The position numbers were made by a program, and so were the translations under genes. A DNA stretch of 38,233 bases from an uncultured Collinsella sp. (GTDB taxonomy: Bacteria > Actinomycetota > Coriobacteriia > Coriobacteriales > Coriobacteriaceae): contig CABRZN010000009.1 of assembly GCA_902475445.1 (NCBI GenBank), positions 1 through 38,233 on the forward strand. The letters run 5' to 3'. Below, in pieces: positions 5,807 through 14,087 of the stretch. The notes under the pieces were generated by a model. It was given only the letters and a program-made list of their open reading frames with translations. It had not been told where the DNA came from and did no database searches. Position 1 is the stretch's first letter, and every line of letters begins with the position of its first letter.

Positions 5807-7576
5807 ATGGAGCAACTCATCGCCACCATCGAAAAAGGCCAGCCCTTTTTCAACGCGATCGCCCGCAACAAGTACCTCAAGGCGATCCGCGACGGTTTTA
5901 TCTCCGTCATCCCCATCATCATCTTCTCGTCCATCTTCTGTCTGGTAGCCTCGGTCCCCAACATCTGGGGTTTCTACTGGCCCGATGACATCAACAACGC
6001 CCTGTGGAAGTGCTACAACTACTCCATGGGCATCCTGGCCATCGCCTGTGCCGCCACCACGGCCAAGCACTTCGCCGACGCTCAGAACCGCGACCTGCCC
6101 AAGAACAACCAGATCAACTTTATCTCGTGCATGTGCGCGGCCATCATCGGCTTCTTGCTCCTTTCGAGCGACACCATCGCCACGGACGCTGCCAGCGGCT
6201 TCAACACCACCTACCTTGGCTCCAAGGGCCTGCTGACCGCCTTCATCGCTGCGTTTGTGACCGGCATCATCTATAAGTTCTTTATCAAGCGCAACATCAC
6301 CGTCAAGATGCCCGATCAGGTTCCGCCCAACATTTCGCAGACCTTTAAGGACATCATCCCCTTCTCCGTCTGCATCACCGTCTTTTGGGTCTTTGACATC
6401 GTCTTTCGCGCTGCCTTTGGCTTCTGCTTTGCCCAGGGCGTCATCCAGGTGTTCCAGCCCCTGTTCACCGCCGCCGACGGCTACATCGGCCTCGCTGTGA
6501 TCTACGGCGCCATGAGCCTCTTCTGGTTCGTCGGCGTCCACGGCCCCTCGATCGTCGAGCCCGCCATCGCCGCCGCCCTCGTTGCCAACATGACCGACAA
6601 CCTGGCTGCATTCCAGGCCGGCGAGCACGCCTCCGCCGTCCTGACGCAGGGCGCCCAGTACTTCGTCGTCTGCATGGGCGGCACCGGCGCCACGCTCGTC
6701 CTGGTCTTTATGTTCTGCTTCTTGGCCAAGTCCCAGGAGATGCGCGCCGTCGGTAAGGCCGCCATCGTCCCCGTGTGCTTTGCCGTCAACGAGCCGCTGC
6801 TGTTCGCCGCGCCCATCGTGCTCAACCCCGTCTTCTTTGTCCCGTTTGTCTTTGCCCCGATCGCCAACATCTGGATTCTCAAGGTCTTTATCGACTTCCT
6901 AGGCATGAACGGCTTTATGTACACCCTGCCTTGGACCGTCCCCGGCCCCATCGGCACCATCATGGGTCTGGGCTTCCAGCCGCTCGCCTTTGTGATGCTC
7001 GCCATCATCCTGGTCGTCGACTTTGCCCTGTACTACCCCTTCTTCCGTGCCTATGACGCACAGAAGTGCGCCGAGGAGGCCGAGATTTCCGACGAGGAGC
7101 TCGCCGCCAAGAACGCCGAGAAGGCTGCTAAGCTCAACGACGCCTTCCAGGGCAAGGCCGACGCCAAGAGCGTTGCCGCCGGCGCCGCTGCCGAGGCTGT
7201 GAAGACCGACGCCGCTCCCGCTGCTGCCACCACCGAGGCTAGCGCCACCAGCGACCTTAACGGCAAGCGCGTGCTCGTGCTCTGCCAGGGCGGCGGAACC
7301 TCGGGCCTGCTCGCCAACGCGCTGGCCAAGGCCGCCAAGGAGCGCGGCATTAACCTCGAGACCGCTGCCGAGGCCTATGGCAACCACGTGGACATGCTCC
7401 CCGACTTTGACCTGGTCGTCCTGGCCCCGCAGGCCGCAAGCTACCTGGCCGACCTGCAGAAGGACTGTGAGCGCGTGGGCAACAAGTGCGTCGCCTGCCG
7501 TGGCAAGCAGTACATCGAGCTCTCCCAGAACGGCGACAAGTCTCTCGCCTTCGTGAGTGAGCAACTTTCGAAGTAA
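5807..7576 (+). CDS. lacE: PTS lactose-family EIICB transporter, first copy
   Basis: 589 residues; lactococcal LacE is about 568. The membrane EIIC domain covers residues about 1-430 and imports and phosphorylates a beta-galactoside. It shows the family signatures FVGVHGPSIVEP (around 242-253), GGTGATL and VNEPLLFAAPIVLNP (around 327-341). After an Ala/Glu-rich linker (about 430-483) comes the cytoplasmic EIIB domain, with VLVLCQGGGTSGLLANAL and the phospho-cysteine at C493. The CxGGGTSGLLANAL form is closer to lactose than to cellobiose (CelB/A) systems. The ATG at 5807 has an AGGAGC site. It is followed by lacG after a hairpin; phosphate must come from LacF encoded at 3893. Confidence 0.93.
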   Translation: MEQLIATIEKGQPFFNAIARNKYLKAIRDGFISVIPIIIFSSIFCLVASVPNIWGFYWPDDINNALWKCYNYSMGILAIACAATTAKHFADAQNRDLPKNNQINFISCMCAAIIGFLLLSSDTIATDAASGFNTTYLGSKGLLTAFIAAFVTGIIYKFFIKRNITVKMPDQVPPNISQTFKDIIPFSVCITVFWVFDIVFRAAFGFCFAQGVIQVFQPLFTAADGYIGLAVIYGAMSLFWFVGVHGPSIVEPAIAAALVANMTDNLAAFQAGEHASAVLTQGAQYFVVCMGGTGATLVLVFMFCFLAKSQEMRAVGKAAIVPVCFAVNEPLLFAAPIVLNPVFFVPFVFAPIANIWILKVFIDFLGMNGFMYTLPWTVPGPIGTIMGLGFQPLAFVMLAIILVVDFALYYPFFRAYDAQKCAEEAEISDEELAAKNAEKAAKLNDAFQGKADAKSVAAGAAAEAVKTDAAPAAATTEASATSDLNGKRVLVLCQGGGTSGLLANALAKAAKERGINLETAAEAYGNHVDMLPDFDLVVLAPQAASYLADLQKDCERVGNKCVACRGKQYIELSQNGDKSLAFVSEQLSK

Positions 7577-7585
7577 GTAACGCCC

Positions 7586-7619
7586 AGGGCCAGCCGACCA
7601 TCCAAGACCGGCTGGCCCT
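7586..7619 (+). other. intercistronic hairpin between lacE and lacG
   Basis: A perfect 11-bp stem AGGGCCAGCCG / CGGCTGGCCCT in the 66-bp gap, with only a short, interrupted T-tract after it. It may act as a partial terminator or an mRNA-stability boundary. The second lacE-lacG pair has a hairpin at the same place (12517-12543) with an unrelated sequence. Confidence 0.6.
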
Positions 7620-7642
7620 TCGATTTAGACGATTGGATCATC

Positions 7643-9082
7643 ATGTCCGTTAATCCTGCTAGCGTCACCAACCCGCCCGCGCAGTTTCCCGAGGACTTTG
7701 TCTTTGGCGGCGCCACCGCTGCCTACCAGGTAGAGGGCGAGACCCGCACTCACGGTAAGGGCAAGGTTGCCTGGGACGACTTTCTGGAGGCCCAGGGGCG
7801 CTTCTCCCCCGATCCCGCTTCGGACTTCTACAACCAGTACCCCGTCGACCTGGAGCTGTGCGAGGAGTTCGGCATCAACGGCATTCGTCTCTCCATCGCC
7901 TGGAGCCGCATCTTCCCCAACGGCACCGGCGAAATCAACCCCGAGGGCGTCCAGTTCTACCACGATCTCTTCGCCGAGTGCCACAAGCACCACGTTGAGC
8001 CGTTTGTCACGCTGCATCACTTCGATACACCGCTTCCCCTCTTTGAGAAGGGCGACTTCCTCAACCGCGAGACCATCGACGCCTTTGTGGACTTTGCCAC
8101 CTTCTGCTTTAAGGAGTACGCCGACCAGGTGACCTACTGGTTCACCTTTAACGAGATCTGGGCCGACGCCTCCAACACCTACATCGAGGGCACCTTCCCC
8201 GGTGGCGTCAAGGCGCATCTGGCCGAGGCCTTCCAGTGCGAGCACAACATGATGCTCGCCCACGCCAAGGCAGTACTGGCCTTCCACAACGGCGGTTTTA
8301 AGGGCAAGATCGGCGTCATTCAGTCGCTGGAGTTTAAGTATCCGCTCAACGAGAACGACCCCGCCGACATCAAAGCCGCCAACAACGAGCACGTGCTGCA
8401 AAACCAGTTTTTGCTCGACGCCACCTTCCGCGGCGACTACGCACCCGACACCCTCGAGTGCGCCAACCGCCTGGCCGCCGTCTCGGGCGGCACCATCGAA
8501 ATCCTGGACGAGGACCTCAAGATTATGCGCGAAGCCGCGCTTTACAACGACTACCTGGGCGTTAACAACTACCAGTGCCGCTTCTTGAAGGCTTACGATG
8601 GCGAGAACGACCTGCACCACAACGGCACGGGCGAAAAGGGCACCGGCCGCTGGCGCGTTAAGGGCATTGGCGAGCACGTGAACAAACCCGGCATCCCTAC
8701 CACCGACTGGGACTGGATCATCTATCCCGAGGGCCTGTTCGATCTGCTCGTCTACATTAAGCAGCGCTACCCCAACTATAAGCAGATCTTCATCACCGAA
8801 AACGGCATGGGCTACAAGGACCCCTACAAGGACGGTTTTGTGGACGACCAGCCGCGCATCGACTACATCGAGCAGCACCTGCGCTGGCTGCTTAAGGCCA
8901 TGGAGGTGGGTGTCAACGTGGGCGGTTACTTCCTGTGGAGCCTGCAGGATCAGTTCTCCTGGACCAATGGCTACAACAAGCGTTACGGCTTCTTCTACGT
9001 TGACTTTGAAACCCAGAAGCGCACGCCCAAGGCAAGCGCCTACTGGTACAAGCACGTAGCGCAGACCCGTCGTCTGGACTAG
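7643..9082 (+). CDS. lacG: 6-phospho-beta-galactosidase, GH1, first copy
   Basis: 479 residues; LacG is usually about 468. It hydrolyses lactose-6'-phosphate to glucose and galactose-6-phosphate in the cytoplasm. GH1 features seen: FGGATAAYQVEG at the N-terminus, the TLHHFDTP loop (123-130), the acid/base Glu171 in TFNE and the nucleophile Glu386 in ITENG. The phosphate-binding signature of phospho-glycosidases is complete in FSWTNGYNKRYG: Ser439, Lys446 and Tyr448. Trp440 after the serine matches 6-phospho-beta-galactosidases. The ATG at 7643 has only a weak GGAT site, and TTG/GTG alternatives are not better. It is co-transcribed with lacE and ends at a strong terminator. Confidence 0.94.
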   Translation: MSVNPASVTNPPAQFPEDFVFGGATAAYQVEGETRTHGKGKVAWDDFLEAQGRFSPDPASDFYNQYPVDLELCEEFGINGIRLSIAWSRIFPNGTGEINPEGVQFYHDLFAECHKHHVEPFVTLHHFDTPLPLFEKGDFLNRETIDAFVDFATFCFKEYADQVTYWFTFNEIWADASNTYIEGTFPGGVKAHLAEAFQCEHNMMLAHAKAVLAFHNGGFKGKIGVIQSLEFKYPLNENDPADIKAANNEHVLQNQFLLDATFRGDYAPDTLECANRLAAVSGGTIEILDEDLKIMREAALYNDYLGVNNYQCRFLKAYDGENDLHHNGTGEKGTGRWRVKGIGEHVNKPGIPTTDWDWIIYPEGLFDLLVYIKQRYPNYKQIFITENGMGYKDPYKDGFVDDQPRIDYIEQHLRWLLKAMEVGVNVGGYFLWSLQDQFSWTNGYNKRYGFFYVDFETQKRTPKASAYWYKHVAQTRRLD

Positions 9083-9127
9083 CGGCTTGCGGGGTTACCC
9101 GCCCACATAACCTGTCCCCATTTCTCA

Positions 9128-9171
9128 GCCGGGGGTGGCACGTCACACGGCGCGCCGCCCCCGGCCTTTTT
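9128..9171 (+). terminator. intrinsic terminator of the first lacE-lacG operon
   Basis: GCCGGGGGTGGC / GCCGCCCCCGGC stem followed by CTTTTT, 46 bp after the lacG stop. Confidence 0.88.
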
Positions 9172-9188
9172 GTGCAGGTCGGAAGCCG

Positions 9189-9412
9189 TTTGTCTCGATC
9201 TGTAACATCTAGCTGGTTATTTCACCCTTAACTGTTACAGATCGAGACAAATGGAATAAGCGGGACCGAATTGTCTAAATCTGTAACACTAAAACCGGTT
9301 TTGGACGTCTAGTTGTTACAGATTGAGATAAACGCACAGGGCAATCCTCTCAATCTCAATCTGTAACATCTAGCTGAGATTTTCGGTCCCACCTGTTACA
9401 GATTAAGATGAA
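9189..9412. repeat. array of three 63-nt palindromic units (cluster 1)
   Basis: Units at 9189-9251, 9270-9332 and 9350-9412. Each has a 19-nt left arm ending TCTGTAACA, a 25-nt loop and a 19-nt right arm starting TGTTACAGA. Unit 1 arms are perfect complements (TTTGTCTCGATCTGTAACA); units 2 and 3 have a few mismatches at the outer ends. Period 80-81 bp, with 17-18-bp spacers. Loop sequences are related (CTAGCTG...TTTTCGGTCC in two units). The array lies between the lacG terminator and the convergent LacI-family gene; there is no T-run and no reading frame. Seven units of identical geometry exist in the window. Confidence 0.9.
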
Positions 9413-9426
9413 CGAGCCGAGCACGT

Positions 9427-10428
9427 CTACGCCCGCAGGTCCTTCACGCTGGAACGCTCGACCAGCACGCCCGACACAAGCGTACGGCTTCTGGAGCTCG
9501 GGGCTTCCAGACCTGCGACGACCTCGTTAAGCGCACGGATGCCCAGCTCGCGGTGGCGAAACTTCACTGACGTCAGAATCGAGTTGGGAATCGTCTTGTA
9601 GAGTTCGTCGTCAAAGCCGATCACGGACACGTCGTCGGGCACCCTGAGCCCTCTGTCACGCAGAGCCATCATCGCGCCGTTTGCCATGCAGTCGTTAGCA
9701 GCGAGGACCGCCGTGCAATCGGGTTTATCGGCAAGCGCAAGGCCCGCGGCATAGCCACTATCCGCATTCCAATCGCCTTGCAGAGGCTCGGGCGGCTCAA
9801 TGCCACGCGCCTCGAGTGCCGCACGCCAACCTTTCATACGGCACTGGCTCGACAGCGACTCTTTCTTACCAGAGACGAAATACACGTTCTTGTGCCCGCG
9901 ATTTAAGAAGTGCTCGCACGCCATGCGCGCACCACCCTCTTGATCGTCACTAACGGTAGAGCAGGTAGGATGTTCCATCGGCGTGATAATCACCGTCTTG
10001 AGGTCTTTCGGCGCCTCAAAGGTATCAAAGTCATCGACCATCTGACGCAGGTTGAAGATCATGCCGTCGACGGGAAGCTGCGACATCCTACGCGCAGCAT
10101 CGGCAAGGGTCATCTTCTCCCCCGCCCGCTTTTTGATCATCGTAAGCGCAAAACCACGCTCTTCGGCGGCATCTGCGATACCGTCAATCATGTCCACGGC
10201 GCCGCCCGACAAGTGGAACATCACCACGCCGATGCACCCGTAACGGCCCAACTTGAGTGAACGCGCGGCAAAGTTCGCCCGGAACCCAAGCGCCTCCATG
10301 GCAGCATGGACCCTATCGCGCGTCGACTCGCGCACGCTATCGGGCTCATTGATCACGCGCGACACCGTCTTGAGAGAAACGCCCGCGGCAACTGCCACAT
10401 CGTTCATTGAGACATTTTTCTTGTCCAT
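9427..10428 (-). CDS. LacI-family transcriptional repressor, second galactoside module
   Basis: 333 residues from the ATG at 10428. A GTG three codons upstream (10437) has a better-spaced GGAGAA site and may be the true start. The helix-turn-helix VSMNDVAVAAGVSLKTVSRV (about residues 6-25) is followed by the effector domain with DGMIFNLRQM, CSTVSDDQEGG, AVLAANDCMANG and VPDDVSVIGFDDE. It is a paralogue of the repressor at 4446-5450. The recognition helices differ (SLKTVSRVINEP versus SEQTVSRTVHDS), which suits its distinct operators at 10567-10609. It is divergent from the second lacE-lacG pair and convergent with the first lacG. Target inferred from position. Confidence 0.92.
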   Translation of the reverse strand: MDKKNVSMNDVAVAAGVSLKTVSRVINEPDSVRESTRDRVHAAMEALGFRANFAARSLKLGRYGCIGVVMFHLSGGAVDMIDGIADAAEERGFALTMIKKRAGEKMTLADAARRMSQLPVDGMIFNLRQMVDDFDTFEAPKDLKTVIITPMEHPTCSTVSDDQEGGARMACEHFLNRGHKNVYFVSGKKESLSSQCRMKGWRAALEARGIEPPEPLQGDWNADSGYAAGLALADKPDCTAVLAANDCMANGAMMALRDRGLRVPDDVSVIGFDDELYKTIPNSILTSVKFRHRELGIRALNEVVAGLEAPSSRSRTLVSGVLVERSSVKDLRA

Positions 10429-10510
10429 CGTTGCCACTACTTCTCCAGTCGGTTTCGCATCGCTTGTTTTTTGCGTTCTAGCATACACTACCTGCCCGAC
10501 TGACAAATCA

Positions 10511-10539
10511 GCCGTTTATCGGACAATATCGACCGTTCA
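10511..10539 (-). promoter_or_regulatory. paired TGAACGGT-type element, second lacI/lacE intergenic region
   Basis: Minus-strand TGAACGGT (10532-10539) followed 21 bp later by TAAACGGC (10511-10518). Sequence just after each half is also similar (CGATATTGTC, TGATTTGTC). Confidence 0.55.
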
Positions 10540-10566
10540 CCCGTAAATCCTTGTTGCTCTTCCAAT

Positions 10567-10609
10567 AATGTCTTACGTTGTCATTAACGAAATGTCCTAC
10601 GTTGTCATT
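10567..10609. promoter_or_regulatory. tandem operators of the second LacI-type repressor
   Basis: AATGTCTTACGTTGTCATT (10567-10585) and AATGTCCTACGTTGTCATT (10591-10609), identical at 18 of 19 positions and 24 bp apart. Each has AATGWC arms around an ACGTT core. They resemble the first module's operators but are 19 rather than 18 bp, so the half-site spacing differs by one base. Confidence 0.7.
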
Positions 10610-10713
10610 TCGCAATGCCTTCCTTAAGCAGGAAGGTTTCCGGGCAGTCCTGACCATCCATCGACGATCAGTTCCATCCACATGCATCGCGCATTAAGTA
10701 GCAAAGGAGCTCT

Positions 10714-12501
10714 ATGGACGCCATCGTAAAGATGCTCGAAAAGCATCAACCGTTCTTTGAGAAGATCTCGAGGAACATCTACCTCCAGGCCATCAAGGAC
10801 GGATTCCTTGGGTGCATGCCCATTGTCCTCACCTCTTCGATCTTTCTGCTCATTGCCACCCTTCCCGGCGTAGTCGGCATCACGCTGCCCCAGCCGCTCA
10901 TCGACTGGTGCAACAAGCTCTACAACTTCACCATGGGCGTCATGGGCATCATGGTTGCCGGCACCACTGCCAAGAACTTCACGGCATCCATGAACCGTCG
11001 TATGCCCGCCGGCAAAGTGCTCAACGACGGTTCCACCATGGTGGCCGCCCAGTGCAGCATGCTTTTGCTCGCTGTTACGCAGTTCACCACCAAGTTCAAC
11101 GGCTCCGAACTTTCGGTCTTCGATTGCACCAGCATGGGCACGCGCGGTCTGTTCTCGGCCTATATCGCCGCGTTCATTACCGTTTGGGTCTATAAGTTCT
11201 GTGTCTCGCGCGATCTGACCATTAAGCTGCCCAAGGAGGTCCCGGGCGCCATCGCTCAGAACTTCCGCGACATTATCCCCTTTGGCGGCGCCGTCATCAT
11301 CTGCGGCATCATCGATGTCGTCGTGCGTAACCTCATGGGCGTTCCGTTCTCCGAGCTGCTTATCAAACTGCTCTCCCCGCTCTTTACCGCTGCAGAAACC
11401 TATCCTGGCCTTATCCTTATCCAGGCGGCCACCGCGTTCTTCTGGTTCATCGGCGTCCACGGCCCTTCGATTGTCCAGCCGGGCATCGACCCCATCCGTC
11501 TTGCCAACCAGGCCGAGAACCTGCAGGTTCTGCTGGCCGGTGGCCACCCCGCCCACTCCCTCACCTTTAACATGTCGCTCGTGGGTGAGTTCGGCGGCAC
11601 TGGCGCTACGTTCATCGTGCCGCTTCTGCTGATTCTCTTTATGAAGTCCAAGCAGCTCAAAGCCGTCGGTAAGGCCTCGATTGTTCCTGTTGCCTTTGCT
11701 GTCAACGAGCCGCTGCTCTTTGGCGCGCCGATGATCCTTAACCCCTACATGCTCATCCCCTTTGTTGCCGCCGGCTGCGTCAACGTGAGTGTTGCCAAGT
11801 TCTTTATCGACAATGTGGGCATGAACGGCTTCTCCTTCGTGGTGCCTTGGGCTACCCCTGCCCCCATCGGCATCTTCATCACCACAAACTTCCAGCTTAT
11901 CGCCCTGGTGTTTGTTGCAATCATCATCTTGCTGGACGCTATCATCTACCTGCCGTTCTTGAAGGCATACGATAAGCTGCTCTGCGACCAGGAGGCCGAG
12001 CGCGCCGCCGAGCTGGGTCTCGAATCCGATGGTGCTGCCACCATCGCTGCCAACGCCCCTGCGCCCGCTGTCGAGCAGACCGCCGCTGTCACCGCTTCCG
12101 TCGAGCCGACCGCCGCTGCCGCCGACAGCAAGCCTGTCGCCGATCAGCCCGAGCCCGCCGCCGACGCATCCGCTAAGAAGGACGTCGACGGTCTGAAGGT
12201 CCTCGTCCTGTGCGCCGGCGCCGGCACCTCTGCCATGCTTGCCAACGCCATCAAGGAAGGTGCTGCGCAGACCGGAGAGAACATCGCTTCCTCCGCAGGC
12301 GCCTATGGCCAGCATACTGCCATCATGGATCAGTACGACGTCATCGTGCTCGCCCCGCAGGTTCGTAGCTACTACAACGACATGAAGGCCGACACCGATC
12401 GTCTGGGCATTAAGCTGCTCGCTCCCCGCGGCAAGGAATATATCGACCTTACCCGCGACCCCGCTGGCGCCATCAAGTGGCTCCGCGAGAACCTCGACTA
12501 G
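10714..12501 (+). CDS. lacE: PTS lactose-family EIICB transporter, second copy
   Basis: 595 residues, a paralogue of the first LacE. Residues about 1-430 form the membrane EIIC domain, with FIGVHGPSIVQPG, GGTGATFIVP and VNEPLLFGAPMILNP. A long Ala/Pro-rich linker (about 445-490) leads to the EIIB domain with VLVLCAGAGTSAMLANAI and the phospho-cysteine C500. The EIIB motif (CAGAGTSAMLA) is somewhat different from the first copy (CQGGGTSGLLA) and nearer to general lactose/cellobiose EIIB proteins, so the substrate may differ, for example another beta-galactoside or a beta-glucoside. The ATG at 10714 has an AAAGGAG site. It heads a two-gene operon with lacG. Confidence 0.92.
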   Translation: MDAIVKMLEKHQPFFEKISRNIYLQAIKDGFLGCMPIVLTSSIFLLIATLPGVVGITLPQPLIDWCNKLYNFTMGVMGIMVAGTTAKNFTASMNRRMPAGKVLNDGSTMVAAQCSMLLLAVTQFTTKFNGSELSVFDCTSMGTRGLFSAYIAAFITVWVYKFCVSRDLTIKLPKEVPGAIAQNFRDIIPFGGAVIICGIIDVVVRNLMGVPFSELLIKLLSPLFTAAETYPGLILIQAATAFFWFIGVHGPSIVQPGIDPIRLANQAENLQVLLAGGHPAHSLTFNMSLVGEFGGTGATFIVPLLLILFMKSKQLKAVGKASIVPVAFAVNEPLLFGAPMILNPYMLIPFVAAGCVNVSVAKFFIDNVGMNGFSFVVPWATPAPIGIFITTNFQLIALVFVAIIILLDAIIYLPFLKAYDKLLCDQEAERAAELGLESDGAATIAANAPAPAVEQTAAVTASVEPTAAAADSKPVADQPEPAADASAKKDVDGLKVLVLCAGAGTSAMLANAIKEGAAQTGENIASSAGAYGQHTAIMDQYDVIVLAPQVRSYYNDMKADTDRLGIKLLAPRGKEYIDLTRDPAGAIKWLRENLD

Positions 12502-12516
12502 TTTCCTCCCTCTGTT

Positions 12517-12543
12517 GGTGCCCGGATCCCCAGTTCGGGCACC
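12517..12543 (+). other. intercistronic hairpin between second lacE and lacG
   Basis: GGTGCCCG / CGGGCACC, 8 bp, loop 11, without a T-run. It lies at the same operon position as the hairpin at 7586-7619. Confidence 0.55.
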
Positions 12544-12576
12544 CTCCCTATTCGTATCCCACAGAAAGGATGACTC

Positions 12577-13998
12577 ATGACCAACCCCATGCAGTTCCCC
12601 GACGGCTTTGTGTTTGGCGGCGCCACCGCTGCTTACCAGGTTGAGGGCGAGACCCGCACGCACGGCAAGGGCAAAGTGCCCTGGGACGATTTCCTGGCTG
12701 CTCAGGGTCGCTTCTCCCCCGACCCCGCAAGCGATTTCTACAACAAGTATCCGGTCGATATCGACCTGTGCCAGCGCTTCGGCATTAACGGTATTCGCGT
12801 CTCCATCGCTTGGAGCCGTATCTTCCCCAGTGGCACCGGCGAGATTAACCCCGAGGGCGTCGCTTTCTATCACGAGCTTTTCGCCACCTGCAACAAAGCT
12901 GGCGTTATCCCCTATGTCACGCTCGATCACTTTGACACGCCCGAGGCCTTCTACCAGAACGGCGGCGAGGGCTTCCTGACGCGCACGACGATCGACGCCT
13001 TTGTCGAGTACGCCAAGTTCTGCTTTGCCGAGTTCACCGAGGTCAAGCACTGGTTCACCTTTAACGAGATTCCCGCGACCGCCGAGGGCAGCTTTATCGT
13101 CGGCAACTGGCCGCACGGCGAGAAGTATCGCCTGGACAAGGCCTTCCAGCTCATGCACAACATGATGGTGGCCCACGCCAAGGCTGTCGTCGCCTTCCAT
13201 GAGGGCGGCTTTGAGGGCGAGATCGGCATCGTCCAGAACCTGGAGCCCAAGTATCCCCTCGACCCCAACAGCGCTGCCGACTGCGAGGCAGCTCGCATGG
13301 CCGACGTCATCAACAACCGCTGGGTACTCGACGCCACCTTCCGCGGCCACTATGCAGCCGACACCATGGAGGCTGCGACCAAGCTGGCCCATATCGCCGG
13401 CGGCGAGCTCGACGTCCGCGACGAGGACATCGCCGCGCTGACCGCCGCGCTCCCCTACAACGATTGCCTGGGCGTCAACACCTACAAGTGCCAGTTCCTG
13501 CGTGCTGCCGAGGGCGAAAACGACATCAACCACAATGGCACCGGCGACAAGGGCTCCTCGCGCTGGTTCCTCAAGGGCGTTGGTGAGTCATGCGTGCGCG
13601 AAGGCGTTCCCACCACCGATTGGGACTGGATCATCTATCCCGAGGGCCTGTACGACCTGCTGCTGCGCATTAAGAACGATTACCCCAACTACAAGAAGAT
13701 CTACATCACCGAGAACGGTATGGGCTATAAGGACGACTTCGAGGACGGCTTTATCGACGACGCCCCTCGCATCGACTACATGCGTCAGCATCTCGCGTGG
13801 ATCCTCAAGGCGATTGACGGCGGCGTGAACGTCGACGGCTACTTTGTGTGGTCGCTGCAGGACCAGTTCTCCTGGACCAACGGCTACAACAAGCGCTATG
13901 GCCTGTTCTACATCGACTTTGAGACCCAGAAGCGCTATCCCAAGGCGAGCGCGTACTGGTACAAGAACGTCGCGGAGACCGGCCTGCTCATGGCCTAG
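12577..13998 (+). CDS. lacG: GH1 6-phospho-beta-galactosidase, second copy
   Basis: 473 residues, strongly similar to the enzyme at 7643-9082. Acid/base Glu164 (TFNE) and nucleophile Glu379 (YITENG) are present. The phosphate-binding set FSWTNGYNKRYG gives Ser432, Trp433, Lys439 and Tyr441, so it acts on a 6-phospho-glycoside. The substrate loop reads TLDHFDTP instead of the usual TLHHFDTP, that is Asp117 for the first His. The ATG at 12577 follows AGAAAGGATG. It is presumably specific for the sugar brought in by the second LacE. It ends at a strong terminator, after which the four-unit palindromic array starts. Confidence 0.93.
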   Translation: MTNPMQFPDGFVFGGATAAYQVEGETRTHGKGKVPWDDFLAAQGRFSPDPASDFYNKYPVDIDLCQRFGINGIRVSIAWSRIFPSGTGEINPEGVAFYHELFATCNKAGVIPYVTLDHFDTPEAFYQNGGEGFLTRTTIDAFVEYAKFCFAEFTEVKHWFTFNEIPATAEGSFIVGNWPHGEKYRLDKAFQLMHNMMVAHAKAVVAFHEGGFEGEIGIVQNLEPKYPLDPNSAADCEAARMADVINNRWVLDATFRGHYAADTMEAATKLAHIAGGELDVRDEDIAALTAALPYNDCLGVNTYKCQFLRAAEGENDINHNGTGDKGSSRWFLKGVGESCVREGVPTTDWDWIIYPEGLYDLLLRIKNDYPNYKKIYITENGMGYKDDFEDGFIDDAPRIDYMRQHLAWILKAIDGGVNVDGYFVWSLQDQFSWTNGYNKRYGLFYIDFETQKRYPKASAYWYKNVAETGLLMA

Positions 13999-14020
13999 TT
14001 TCAGCCACATACCCCTTGTC

Positions 14021-14068
14021 GGCCGCATGGGAATCCCCCACGGGATCGCATGCGGCCTTTTTGTTTTT
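14021..14068 (+). terminator. intrinsic terminator of the second lacE-lacG operon
   Basis: GGCCGCATG / CATGCGGCC stem with a 19-nt loop, followed by TTTTTGTTTTT. Confidence 0.85.
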
Positions 14069-14087
14069 GGTGGGCCCGAGCAGGCCG

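Noticed and set aside
7625..9055. A 476-codon minus-strand frame
   Set aside because: Exact antisense of the first lacG, with no ribosome site and no recognisable domain.
9189..9412. Tandem intrinsic terminators
   Set aside because: Stems are AT-rich in part with 25-nt loops and no following T-run; a good terminator already lies at 9128-9171.
10624..13533. A 969-codon open frame on the minus strand
   Set aside because: It lies opposite the second lacE and lacG, has low-complexity composition (runs of G, D, E, V) and no family similarity; it is a codon-bias shadow in GC-rich DNA.
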